Positions 17,474 to 25,131 of a DNA stretch of 64,000 bases are shown one piece after another. Each line of letters starts with the position of its first letter. Position 1 is the stretch's first letter. The stretch is taken from contig NZ_CP133019.1 in the NCBI RefSeq assembly GCF_030866805.1, forward strand, positions 124,001-188,000, in the 5' to 3' direction. Origin of the DNA: Microbacterium terrisoli. GTDB lineage: Bacteria; Actinomycetota; Actinomycetes; Actinomycetales; Microbacteriaceae. Below the pieces are notes generated by a model that worked only from the letters and a program-made list of their open reading frames with translations, had not been told where the DNA came from and did not search any database. The position numbers and the translations under genes are program-made.

Positions 17474-17860
17474 ATGACCGACAAGGCCGACGAGCCCCAG
17501 ACCGCGCACGGCGCAGCCACACCCGTCCCGGTCGAACTCGTAGAAGAGAGCGTCGAGACCGTGACGTTGCGCCGCGCGCCCAAGATGCTGGTGTTCCTGC
17601 TGCTGGGAACGGCGATCGGCGTCGTGGTCGCCCTGATCCTCACGTACGCATTCGGAGTCGTCGACATCTCGGGCAACGAGCCGTCCACCGTCAGTCAGGT
17701 CACGTACACGAAGAGCCAGATCTTCGGCTTCCTGGTGCTGGTGTGCGGTGTCGCAGGTCTCGCGCTCGGCGGCATCGTCGCGCTGATCCTCGAGCGCACC
17801 GTCGGCCGGCGCACCCGGCAGGTGCAGGTCGATCGCGAATCCGTCACCTCCGCGGACTGA
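17474..17860 (+). CDS. Small membrane protein with two transmembrane helices
   Basis: Unrecognised protein of 128 residues. An acidic N-terminal segment (1-35) precedes helix 1 (about 37-61, MLVFLLLGTAIGVVVALIL) and an outer loop, then helix 2 (about 82-105, FGFLVLVCGVAGLALGGIVA) and a basic tail RTVGRRTRQVQVDR. GACAAT lies 6 bases before the ATG, a possible weak leaderless promoter. Proteins of this shape are common beside purine genes in Microbacteriaceae, but no function can be assigned. Confidence 0.7.
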   Translation: MTDKADEPQTAHGAATPVPVELVEESVETVTLRRAPKMLVFLLLGTAIGVVVALILTYAFGVVDISGNEPSTVSQVTYTKSQIFGFLVLVCGVAGLALGGIVALILERTVGRRTRQVQVDRESVTSAD

Positions 17861-17878
17861 GTCCGCGCGGCCTGAGCC

Positions 17879-18490
17879 TCACGCGAGCTCGGCGATGATC
17901 GGATGGATCGCGGCGTCGAACGCCACGACATCCTGACGCAGTCCGTCGGTCACGGCGACCGTCAGCGCCCCGATCCACCACACGCCGCGCTGCGTCAGCG
18001 GCAGCACCTGCACGTTCAGCTCGAACGAGTGCGCACGGCGGCCCACCTGCCGTTCATGCTCGGCGATCGCGCTCGCATACGCCCGATACGACGTGCCCGG
18101 CTTGGCTGCGGCATCCTTCGAATACCGCGCGTGCATGCTCTGCGACAGGGCCATCGCTTCGGTCTCGAAGGGGGCGATCGCGTGCCGCAACTCGCCGAAC
18201 CCGCGAACCGGCAGGGCAATCAGCCGAGCGAACCCGTCGACGAGTTCGAGCGGCACCTTCGACGGGTGGGCCTGCGGCTCGACGGTGAGGTCCCAGTAGG
18301 CGCTCCACTGCTCTTCGAGGGCATCCTGCAGGTCGCGTGAGCGGTCGCTGGTGCGGGGCGGGATGCCGCGCAGCGACGGAAGCTCGGCAGGGGAGCGGAT
18401 GCCCAGGAGCTGCCGCAGGCACAGGGCGAGCAGCACGGGCTGGCCCGCGTCTTCGCGGATCGTCCACTCGGGACTGCCGGCTGCTCCCAT
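17879..18490 (-). CDS. Hypothetical protein
   Basis: Soluble protein of 203 residues that I do not recognise. It begins GAAGSPEWTIREDAGQPVLLALCLRQLLGI and has a conserved-looking core SDRSRDLQDALEEQWSAYWDLTVEP and a C-terminal strand-rich part LNVQVLPLTQRGVWWIGALTVAVT. Trp-rich and slightly acidic, with no signal peptide. The start at ATG 18490 is supported by TACAAT exactly 6 bases upstream; the open frame continues far upstream across the LtrA gene but is not coding there. Confidence 0.65.
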   Translation of the reverse strand: MGAAGSPEWTIREDAGQPVLLALCLRQLLGIRSPAELPSLRGIPPRTSDRSRDLQDALEEQWSAYWDLTVEPQAHPSKVPLELVDGFARLIALPVRGFGELRHAIAPFETEAMALSQSMHARYSKDAAAKPGTSYRAYASAIAEHERQVGRRAHSFELNVQVLPLTQRGVWWIGALTVAVTDGLRQDVVAFDAAIHPIIAELA

Positions 18491-18496
18491 CCCGCC

Positions 18497-18502
18497 ATTG
18501 TA
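18497..18502 (-). promoter_or_regulatory. -10 element for leaderless hypothetical gene
   Basis: TACAAT on the minus strand, 6 bases before the ATG at 18490. It is close to the sigma-70-type consensus TATAAT. Confidence 0.55.
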
Positions 18503-18555
18503 GGGCGGGGCATCCTGCTCGGACCCGGAGATCCTGGCCGAGAATCGTGCCGCGC

Positions 18556-19707
18556 TTACACCCGTGCGCGACGGCGCACCCGCCGAGTGTTCATCACACT
18601 CAGCGTCACGCACGCGACGATGATGAGAAGGGATGCCGCGATCAGGCCGGTGGCGGTGAGCACGACCGAGAGCGGCACCAGCAGCCACGGCAGCACGGCG
18701 CCGGCGGGTCCCCACGCGATGACGTCGCGCCACGCGGCGCCGTAGCGCAGAGACTCGGCGATGCTGGCCAGGAAGAACAGGCAGATGCCCACCGCGATGC
18801 ACACCGCGGCGGCGATCGGCAGCCGGCCGGCGGCGTCGGCGACCGCGGTGCCGACGCCCGCGGCCAACAGCACGATCCCGGCGATCAGCAGCACCGGCAG
18901 ATACATCACGGTGTCGCGCAGCGCGCCGACGCTGCCGCGGTCCCGCAGTCGGCGCAGACCCGCCTCCACACCGACGGTCGCGAGCGTGAAGAACATCCAC
19001 GCGAGCACGATGACGGCCATCAGGCCCAGGAGTGCGGCCAACGCGGGAGCGGGCGCCCAGTGCGCCGACAGCTCCGAGATGATCGACAGCACCGATTCGC
19101 CGAAGACGATCACCACGAGAAGGCTCACCCTCTCGATGAGGTGGTCGATGTCGACGGCGCGACCCACCCATGCCGATCCCCGGCCAAGGTTCACCAGCAG
19201 TGCGACCTCGAGGGCGGTCGCTGCCGCCCACAGGACGTACCGCCACGGTCCCGGAGCCCAGACCGACGCCGTCCACAGCGCCGCCGGCACGAAGCAGTAC
19301 AGCCACGGGCGCCACCAGGCGGCGCCCGTCACTCGGCGCTTGACCAGCCACGGATACATCCACACCAGTCGGATCACCGCGTTGCCGAGCGCGAACGCCC
19401 CCGCGCGCTCCGTGAAAGCCTCGGGCACGGCGGCGGCGATGAACCCGATCGCGATCATCACGAACCCGACGGCGACCCAGATCGTGGGGGTGATGCGCGC
19501 GCCGAACAGGTTCATCGTGACGCTGGCGTTGATCCAGGCCCACCAGCCGAGCGCCAGCAGCACCGCGAATGCAAGGCCGTCGGCCGGCGTCGGGCTGCCG
19601 TGCATGGTGTGCGCGACCTGGCTGATGTAGGCGACCATCACCAGGTCGAACAGCAGCTCGAGCCAATGCACGCGGCGGCCGGCCGCCGGTTGCTCGTGGG
19701 GACTCAC
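18556..19707 (-). CDS. Low temperature requirement protein A (LtrA) family membrane protein
   Basis: Multi-helix membrane protein of 383 residues. The LtrA family hallmark WLELLFDLVMVAYISQVAH is at the N-terminus, followed by repeated helices and the second hallmark DHLIERVSLLVVIVFGESV near the middle. The name comes from a Listeria mutant unable to grow in the cold; the biochemical function is unknown. GTG start with TAGGCT 6 bases upstream; it is divergent from purM, which carries the same -10. Confidence 0.85.
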   Translation of the reverse strand: MSPHEQPAAGRRVHWLELLFDLVMVAYISQVAHTMHGSPTPADGLAFAVLLALGWWAWINASVTMNLFGARITPTIWVAVGFVMIAIGFIAAAVPEAFTERAGAFALGNAVIRLVWMYPWLVKRRVTGAAWWRPWLYCFVPAALWTASVWAPGPWRYVLWAAATALEVALLVNLGRGSAWVGRAVDIDHLIERVSLLVVIVFGESVLSIISELSAHWAPAPALAALLGLMAVIVLAWMFFTLATVGVEAGLRRLRDRGSVGALRDTVMYLPVLLIAGIVLLAAGVGTAVADAAGRLPIAAAVCIAVGICLFFLASIAESLRYGAAWRDVIAWGPAGAVLPWLLVPLSVVLTATGLIAASLLIIVACVTLSVMNTRRVRRRARV

Positions 19708-19713
19708 GCGCTC

Positions 19714-19719
19714 AGCCTA
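19714..19719 (-). promoter_or_regulatory. -10 element for leaderless ltrA-family mRNA
   Basis: TAGGCT-N6-GTG on the minus strand, back to back with the identical element of purM 90 bases away. Confidence 0.55.
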
Positions 19720-19804
19720 GACACCGCCATGCCGCCGCGCAGGGGATGTTCTCGCTCGTACGTCTGCGGCCGCAGCCCGGGGCTGGCGCACAGACACCGG
19801 CCGC

Positions 19805-19810
19805 TAGGCT
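19805..19810 (+). promoter_or_regulatory. -10 element for leaderless purM mRNA
   Basis: TAGGCT, then gtacgc, then the GTG at 19817. No ribosome binding site. Confidence 0.55.
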
Positions 19811-19816
19811 GTACGC

Positions 19817-20965
19817 GTGGTCGCATCGCCCCCCGCCAACCCCTATGCACATGCCGGAGTCGACACTGCCGCGGGTGATCTCGCGGTCGAGTTGATGAAG
19901 TCGGCCGTCCGCCGCACGCACGGGTCCGAGGTCCTCGGCGGGGTCGGCGGTTTCGCGGGGCTGTTCGACGCGTCGGCCCTGCTCGGCCACACACGGCCGC
20001 TGCTGGTCACGAGCACCGATGGAGTGGGGACGAAGGTCGCCATCGCGCAGGCGCTCGACAAGCACGACACCATCGGGCAGGACCTCGTCGGCATGGTCGT
20101 CGACGACATCGTCGTGGTGGGAGCCAAGCCCCTGTTCATGACCGACTACATCGCGTGCGGCAAGGTCGTGCCCGAGCGCATCGCCGACATCGTCGCCGGC
20201 ATTGCCCGCGGATGCGAGGCGACCGGCACGGCTCTCGTGGGCGGCGAGACCGCCGAGCACCCCGGTCTTCTCGGCCTGAACGACTACGACGTGGCCGGGG
20301 CGGCGACCGGTGTCGTCGAGGCCGACCGCGTGCTGGGCGCCGACCGGGTGCGTCCGGGCGACGTCGTGCTGGCCCTCGCCTCGTCGGGCCTGCACTCCAA
20401 CGGCTTCTCGCTCGTGCGCCACATCGTCACCGGCGCCGGCATCTCGTACGGGGCGCAGTCCGCCGACCTGGGCACCTCATGGGGCGAAGCGCTGCTGGAG
20501 CCCACGCGCCTGTACACGACACCGCTGTTGGCGCTGATCGACGCGGTGGGCGACGGCATCCACTCTCTCAGTCATGTCACCGGCGGCGGCATCGCGGCGA
20601 ACCTCGCGCGGGTCCTGCCGCCGGGCACCTGGGCCGAACTGGACCGATCGACGTGGTCGCCGCCACCGGTGTTCCGGGTGCTGGCCGACCTCGGGGGCCT
20701 GAACCTCGTCGACACCGAGGGCACGTGGAATCTCGGCGTCGGGTTCCTTGCGGTCGTGGATGCGGCGAGTGCGCAGGATGCGGCATCCCACCTGAATGCG
20801 GCGGGGATCGACGCGTGGCAGGTCGGCGTGGTCGCCGATGGCGCGCGACCGGCCGGCGAGTTCATCGAAGGCGCGAAGGGCGTCGACGGCGGAGCCGTGC
20901 GCCTGGTCGGCGCGTACCGAGACAGCGCAAGCGAAGACAGCGCGAGAAAAGACGGAGCGAAGTAA
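19817..20965 (+). CDS. purM: Phosphoribosylformylglycinamidine cyclo-ligase
   Basis: AIR synthetase, which closes the imidazole ring from FGAM with ATP. 382 residues with the N-terminal core YAHAGVDTAAGDLAVELMK, STDGVGTKVAIAQ, the dimer segment VDDIVVVGAKPLFMTDYIACGK, GGETAEHPG and HVTGGGIAANLARVLP. The short Ser/Lys tail is non-conserved. GTG start from the leaderless promoter; a GTG is common for this gene in related genera. purF follows after 6 bases in the same transcription unit. Confidence 0.95.
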   Translation: MVASPPANPYAHAGVDTAAGDLAVELMKSAVRRTHGSEVLGGVGGFAGLFDASALLGHTRPLLVTSTDGVGTKVAIAQALDKHDTIGQDLVGMVVDDIVVVGAKPLFMTDYIACGKVVPERIADIVAGIARGCEATGTALVGGETAEHPGLLGLNDYDVAGAATGVVEADRVLGADRVRPGDVVLALASSGLHSNGFSLVRHIVTGAGISYGAQSADLGTSWGEALLEPTRLYTTPLLALIDAVGDGIHSLSHVTGGGIAANLARVLPPGTWAELDRSTWSPPPVFRVLADLGGLNLVDTEGTWNLGVGFLAVVDAASAQDAASHLNAAGIDAWQVGVVADGARPAGEFIEGAKGVDGGAVRLVGAYRDSASEDSARKDGAK

Positions 20966-20971
20966 CACCAC

Positions 20972-22432
20972 ATGTGCGGCATCGTCGGCATGGTCGGGCG
21001 CGGCCCGGTCAATCAGGACATCTACGACTCTCTGCTGCTGCTGCAGCACCGCGGCCAGGACTCGACCGGCATCGCCACCGCCGAGCCGAACGGCACGTTC
21101 CACCAGCACAAGGGTCAGGGGATGGTGCGCGAGGCGTTCCGCACGCGCGACATGCGCACCCTGCTGGGCAACATCGGCCTCGGGCACGTGCGCTATGCGA
21201 CCCGCGGCGTGGCCACGAACGAAGAAGAGGCGCAGCCGTTCTATGTCAATGCGCCGTACGGCATCGTCCTGGTGCACAACGGCAACCTCACCAACACGCG
21301 TGAGCTCACCGACGAGCTGTTCCACAGGGACCGTCGGCACCTGAACACCTCCAGCGACACCGAGCTGCTCGTGAACGTTCTGGCCAATGCGCTGCAGTCC
21401 TCGATCTCTGGCCTCGAGCTGGGCCCCGACGAGCTGTTCGACGCCGTCACCCGTGTGCACGAGCGCGTCGAGGGGTCGTACGCGGCGATCGCGCTGATCG
21501 CCGGCTACGGTCTGCTCGCGTTCCGCGACCCGTTCGGCATCCGCCCGCTGATCATCGGCACGCGCAAGGCCGCCGACGGCACGTACGAGTGGATCGTCTC
21601 GAGCGAATCGCTCGTGATGGAGAACGCCGGCTTCGAGGTCGTGCGAGACGTCGCGCCCGGTGAGGCGGTGTTCGTCGACCTCGCAGGCCGGCTGCACACG
21701 CGCCAGTGCGCGTCCAACCCGCAGCTGTTCCCGTGCTCGTTCGAGTATGTGTACCTCGCCCGTCCTGACTCGGTCATGAACGGCATCGCCGTGTACGAGT
21801 CGCGCCTGCGCATGGGCGAGCGCCTGGCCGACACGATCGCCAAGCATGTGCCGATGGAGGAGATCGACGTCGTCATGCCGATCCCCGAGTCGTCGCGGCC
21901 CGCCGCGATGGAGGTGGCTCGAAAGCTGGGCGTCGAGTACCGCGAGGGCTTCTACAAGAACCGCTACATCGGCCGCACGTTCATCATGCCGGGGCAGGCG
22001 GTGCGCAAGAAGAGCGTGCGCCAGAAGCTGAACGCGATGTCCAGCGAGTTCAAGGGCAAGAACGTGCTGCTGATCGACGACTCGATCGTGCGCGGAACCA
22101 CGAGCAAGCAGATCATCCAGATGGCGCGGGATGCCGGGGCCACCTCGGTCACGTTCGCGTCGGCCGCGCCGCCTGTGCGCTACCCGCACGTGTACGGCAT
22201 CAACATGCCCTCGCGTGAGGAACTGGTCGCGCACGGCCGGACGATCCCCGAGATCGCGGTGGAGCTCGGCTGCGACCACCTCGTCTACCAGGAGATCGAC
22301 GACCTCAAGGCCGCGATCCTGGAAGGCTCCGAGATCGATGACCTCGACATGAGCTGCTTCGACGGCCGGTATGTCACGGGAACCGTGTCGGACGAATACC
22401 TGGCGTGGGTCGAAGGCACACAGCAGTCCTGA
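20972..22432 (+). CDS. purF: Amidophosphoribosyltransferase
   Basis: First enzyme of purine synthesis: PRPP and glutamine give phosphoribosylamine. 486 residues. The catalytic Cys2 is exposed after Met removal (MCGIVGMVGRG), with no long propeptide. The glutaminase domain has HRGQDSTGIAT and the N-terminal-nucleophile loops GHVRYATRG and HNGNLTN; the PRPP site is VLLIDDSIVRGTTSKQI. The C-terminal Cys residues typical of Fe-S PurF are partly present (HTRQCASNPQLFPCSFEYVY and MSCFDG). The ribosome binding site ggagcgaag lies within the purM end. Confidence 0.95.
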   Translation: MCGIVGMVGRGPVNQDIYDSLLLLQHRGQDSTGIATAEPNGTFHQHKGQGMVREAFRTRDMRTLLGNIGLGHVRYATRGVATNEEEAQPFYVNAPYGIVLVHNGNLTNTRELTDELFHRDRRHLNTSSDTELLVNVLANALQSSISGLELGPDELFDAVTRVHERVEGSYAAIALIAGYGLLAFRDPFGIRPLIIGTRKAADGTYEWIVSSESLVMENAGFEVVRDVAPGEAVFVDLAGRLHTRQCASNPQLFPCSFEYVYLARPDSVMNGIAVYESRLRMGERLADTIAKHVPMEEIDVVMPIPESSRPAAMEVARKLGVEYREGFYKNRYIGRTFIMPGQAVRKKSVRQKLNAMSSEFKGKNVLLIDDSIVRGTTSKQIIQMARDAGATSVTFASAAPPVRYPHVYGINMPSREELVAHGRTIPEIAVELGCDHLVYQEIDDLKAAILEGSEIDDLDMSCFDGRYVTGTVSDEYLAWVEGTQQS

Positions 22433-22482
22433 ACCACGACCGCTTGCCGCGCTCCTCGCGCGACGACCGGGCAGCGGACGGA

Positions 22483-22707
22483 CTATGCCTTCAGATGCTG
22501 GTACGAGTCGGTGGTCTCGTCGTCGTCTGTGCTGTCGTCGTCATCGTCGGCGGCGTAGTCGTCCGCCCACTTGTCGACGTATTCTTCGCCAGCACCCTCG
22601 TGATGTCCGAGCTCGCGCTCCAGCGCCGCGTAGTTCACGTTGTACGTGTCGTACTTGAGCTCACGGGCGATCTTGGTGTGCTTCGCCTTCTGACGGCCAC
22701 GCCCCAT
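22483..22707 (-). CDS. DUF3073 domain-containing protein
   Basis: Actinobacterial protein of 74 residues. It has the very conserved basic N-terminus MGRGRQKAKHTKIARELKY, then TYNVNYAALERELG and an acidic Asp-rich tail. The function is unknown; the basic head with acidic tail suggests nucleic-acid or ribosome contact. In Streptomyces a DUF3073 gene also follows purF-purM, so this is conserved synteny. The start is set at ATG 22707 with the g-rich ribosome binding site aagggggt; the frame upstream is not conserved. It converges with purF. Confidence 0.85.
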   Translation of the reverse strand: MGRGRQKAKHTKIARELKYDTYNVNYAALERELGHHEGAGEEYVDKWADDYAADDDDDSTDDDETTDSYQHLKA

Positions 22708-22870
22708 GCGAGACCCCCTTATGGTCCAAGTCGCGGGCGGTGCCTGCCCGACGCGTTCATAAATCCGGTCGCAAGCCGGTAAGAGTAGCATTCAGGATAT
22801 CACGCGGGGCGATGGCCGATCTGGTTTCGGGGCATGCCTCACGCGGTCCTGCATGAAAGGTGAAGCGTAT

Positions 22871-23395
22871 ATGTCCGACGCGGCATCCGATGCCACGCCC
22901 GAAACAGTTCCCACCGGAGCGGTGATCGTGGGGGTCGTGCCGGGCGAGCCTGCACGCGTGGTGCGCGAAGCGGCCCGATTCGCCAAGGCGTTCCAGGTGC
23001 AGCTGCTGGTGGTCACCGTCGATGTGACACGGTTCGTGGCCTACGAAGATCCGGACGGCTTCGTGCAGACGGCATCGGTCGATCTGAACACGGCAGGGCG
23101 TGAGCACGAGGTCGCGCGCATCACCGAAGAGACCACGACCGCACTCGAGGGCTGCGGCGTGCAGTGGACGTTGCGTCCGCTCGTGGGCGACCCGGCGCTG
23201 GCGATCAAGAAGCTCGCCGACGACGTGAAGGCCCGCATGATCGTCGTCGGCACGCGCAAGCGCGGGCTCGGTGAGTCGATTCGCGAGTTCTTCACCGGGT
23301 CGGTGGCGGTGCGGCTCGCGCACCGCCAGAGCCGCCCGGTGCTCGTGGTGCCGATCGGCGACATCGTCGAGGATGACGAAGACCTGCCCTGGTGA
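22871..23395 (+). CDS. Universal stress protein (UspA) family
   Basis: Cytosolic single-domain Usp of 174 residues. It starts AVIVGVVPGEPARVVREAARFAKAF and has the ATP-loop signature in GTRKRGLGESIREFFTGSVAVRLAH (G-2x-G-type), ending SRPVLVVPIGD with an acidic tail. The signature indicates nucleotide binding. The start is set at ATG 22871, 10 bases after aaaggtgaag; an upstream in-frame ATG at 22853 is less well placed. Divergent from DUF3073; convergent with the PadR gene. Confidence 0.85.
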   Translation: MSDAASDATPETVPTGAVIVGVVPGEPARVVREAARFAKAFQVQLLVVTVDVTRFVAYEDPDGFVQTASVDLNTAGREHEVARITEETTTALEGCGVQWTLRPLVGDPALAIKKLADDVKARMIVVGTRKRGLGESIREFFTGSVAVRLAHRQSRPVLVVPIGDIVEDDEDLPW

Positions 23396-23429
23396 GACAT
23401 CCTGACGTTCGCCCGCCTGTCGCGTCCGA

Positions 23430-24047
23430 TCAGCTGTCCGTCACGCGCAGTGCGCGGGTGAGGTCGCGCGAGGCTGCGTCGAGTGCGCGCGTCAGGTCGT
23501 CGACGAGGGATGCCGGCAGTGCGCCGCCGCGCGCCACATGGGTGTGCAGATCCGCCCGCAGCTGCCCGCGGAACGCGTTGACCGCCGCGTCGGCCCGCTG
23601 CAGCTGCTGCCGGCTGCGCACGCGCGGATCGTCGGAGCGGTCGCGCGGGGGAGCGGACGCGCGCTCGTCGTGTGCGGCGGAGGCGAGATCGGCCCGCAGG
23701 CTCTTCATCGCCTCGCGCACACTGCCGCGCACCTCGTCGGCGATCAGTCGCACCGAGTCGGCCAGCCCCTCTTCGATGCCCTCGAGGTCGGCAGAGCGCG
23801 CGGCCACTTCGGCCCGCCCCGCGTCGCTGATCGCATAGACGGTCTTGCGCCCGTCGACGGTCTTGGTCACCAGGCCCTCCTCTTCGAGCTTGGCAAGGCG
23901 CGGATAGATCGTGCCGGCGCTGGGAGTGTAGGTGCCCCCGGTGCGGTCCGACAGTGCCTGGATCAGGTCGTAGCCGTGCCGCGGCTGCTCGTCGAGCAGG
24001 CTCAGCAGGTACAGACGCAGGTCGCCGTGCGAGAAGACGGGCGTCAT
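23430..24047 (-). CDS. PadR family transcriptional regulator
   Basis: Regulator of 205 residues with an N-terminal PadR winged helix (about 8-85): LYLLSLLDEQPRHGYDLIQALSDRTGG, SAGTIYPRLAKLEEEGLV and GRKTVYAISDAGR. A long helical C-terminal region rich in Arg and Asp follows. The start ATG 24047 overlaps the DUF4097 stop (TGATG), so it is the second gene of that operon; two in-frame GTGs just upstream are alternatives. The ATATAT-centred palindromes before DUF4097 are the probable targets, making the operon self-regulated. Confidence 0.88.
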   Translation of the reverse strand: MTPVFSHGDLRLYLLSLLDEQPRHGYDLIQALSDRTGGTYTPSAGTIYPRLAKLEEEGLVTKTVDGRKTVYAISDAGRAEVAARSADLEGIEEGLADSVRLIADEVRGSVREAMKSLRADLASAAHDERASAPPRDRSDDPRVRSRQQLQRADAAVNAFRGQLRADLHTHVARGGALPASLVDDLTRALDAASRDLTRALRVTDS

Positions 24048-24904
24048 CACCACTCCTGTTCGTCGTACTCGGTGGACGCCGAGGCGTCAGAGGTGGAGGC
24101 GGGTCGGCGCAGCACCGTGAGATCGCCCGAGACCGAGTTCGTGCGCACGTCGGCGAAGCTGCCCGAGAGCTCACCGACGGAGCCGGAGTAGCTGGTGGGG
24201 CCGCTGCCGGAGCGCACGACGCCGTCGATCTGCACGCGACCGCTGACGCTGCGGGCGACGAAGTTGGCCGGGAGGCCTTCGTCCAGGCGCACGGTGGCGT
24301 CGCCGCTGACGGTGTTCAGCGAGATCTGGTGCACCGGCCCGGTCGAATCGACCAGCATGCCGCCCGAGACCGTGTCGATGGTGGCCTTGGTGACAGCCCC
24401 GGCGGCTGCGACATCCCCCGACACGCTGTTGGCGCCGAGAGTGCCGGTCAGCGCCCGCATCTGCACGTCGCCCGAGACGGCGTTCACCACGATGTCGCCG
24501 GTGAGGCCGTCGGCGATGATGTCGCCTGAGACGGTGTTCAGCCGTGCGTCGCTGCGGATGCCCGAGACCAGCGCGCTGGCGCTGACCACGCCGAGGTTCA
24601 GGGCGACGTCGCGGGGGACGGCGACGCTGATCTCGGCTTTGGGGCCGCCCGCGCCGAAGTTGCGGAAGACTTCGAGGAAGTTGTCCCACCGCAGCTGCGG
24701 GTGGTCGATTTCGACGACGTCGCCGGTCACCTCGATGCGCAGGTCTTTCACGGTCACGCCGTGCACTTCGATGCGGGCGCCCGGTTCGTCGTGTGCGACC
24801 ACGTCGACCTGACCGCCGACGAGGCCGATCTTGAGTTTGCGGACCGTCTCGATGTCGATCACGCGCGTCTGCCCCGGCTGGATGAGCCATTTCTCAAGGG
24901 TCAT
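24047..24904 (-). CDS. DUF4097 family beta-strand repeat protein
   Basis: Protein of 285 residues with a DUF4097 right-handed beta-helix-like repeat. The strand phrases VSASALVSGIRSD, LNTVSGDIIADG, VNAVSGDVQMRAL, ANSVSGDVAAAG, IDTVSGGMLVDS, LNTVSGDATVRL and RTNSVSGDLTVL recur every 20-25 residues as (L/V)-N-x-V-S-G-D. There is no signal peptide or membrane helix, so it is probably cytosolic, unlike many homologues. The function is unknown; the family often sits with PadR or PspC-type stress regulators. A ribosome binding site aggag precedes the ATG. Confidence 0.88.
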   Translation of the reverse strand: MTLEKWLIQPGQTRVIDIETVRKLKIGLVGGQVDVVAHDEPGARIEVHGVTVKDLRIEVTGDVVEIDHPQLRWDNFLEVFRNFGAGGPKAEISVAVPRDVALNLGVVSASALVSGIRSDARLNTVSGDIIADGLTGDIVVNAVSGDVQMRALTGTLGANSVSGDVAAAGAVTKATIDTVSGGMLVDSTGPVHQISLNTVSGDATVRLDEGLPANFVARSVSGRVQIDGVVRSGSGPTSYSGSVGELSGSFADVRTNSVSGDLTVLRRPASTSDASASTEYDEQEW

Positions 24905-24931
24905 GGGATGCTCCTGGATCAGTGTGAGGAT

Positions 24932-24977
24932 CGCGATATATCGCGTTCAGCGACTATAACACGATATATCGCGTTCA
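24932..24977. promoter_or_regulatory. Two operator-like palindromes before DUF4097-PadR
   Basis: cgcgatatatcgcg (24932-24945) is a perfect 14-bp palindrome. cgatatatcg (24962-24971) repeats its core. The 16 bases cgatatatcgcgttca occur twice as direct repeats, starting at 24934 and 24962, so the sites are 28 bases apart. Palindromes with this ATAT core are typical PadR targets. Confidence 0.65.
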
Positions 24978-24996
24978 TGCCACCCCCTGCCCTGTC

Positions 24997-25072
24997 GAAA
25001 TCATGTGATCTTGACGCGGACACATGAGCCTGACGCGAATCCGGTGTGCGCCCGATGAAGTCATATGATTTC
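24997..25072. promoter_or_regulatory. Paired inverted sites upstream of PLP decarboxylase
   Basis: gaaatcatgtga (24997-25008) and tcatatgatttc (25061-25072) are inverted copies with one mismatch, 52 bases apart. The second is itself nearly symmetric (tcatatga). They lie 60-135 bases before the decarboxylase start and could be a looping operator; no regulator is adjacent. Confidence 0.4.
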
Positions 25073-25131
25073 GGCGCAAGAGGGTTCGCGGCGGACGGCT
25101 GCGCGACCCGGATGGAAAGACCGGAGACGCC

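Noticed and set aside
18337..19878. Plus-strand open frame of 513 codons across ltrA
   Set aside because: Runs antisense to LtrA helices and ends inside purM; no family pattern.
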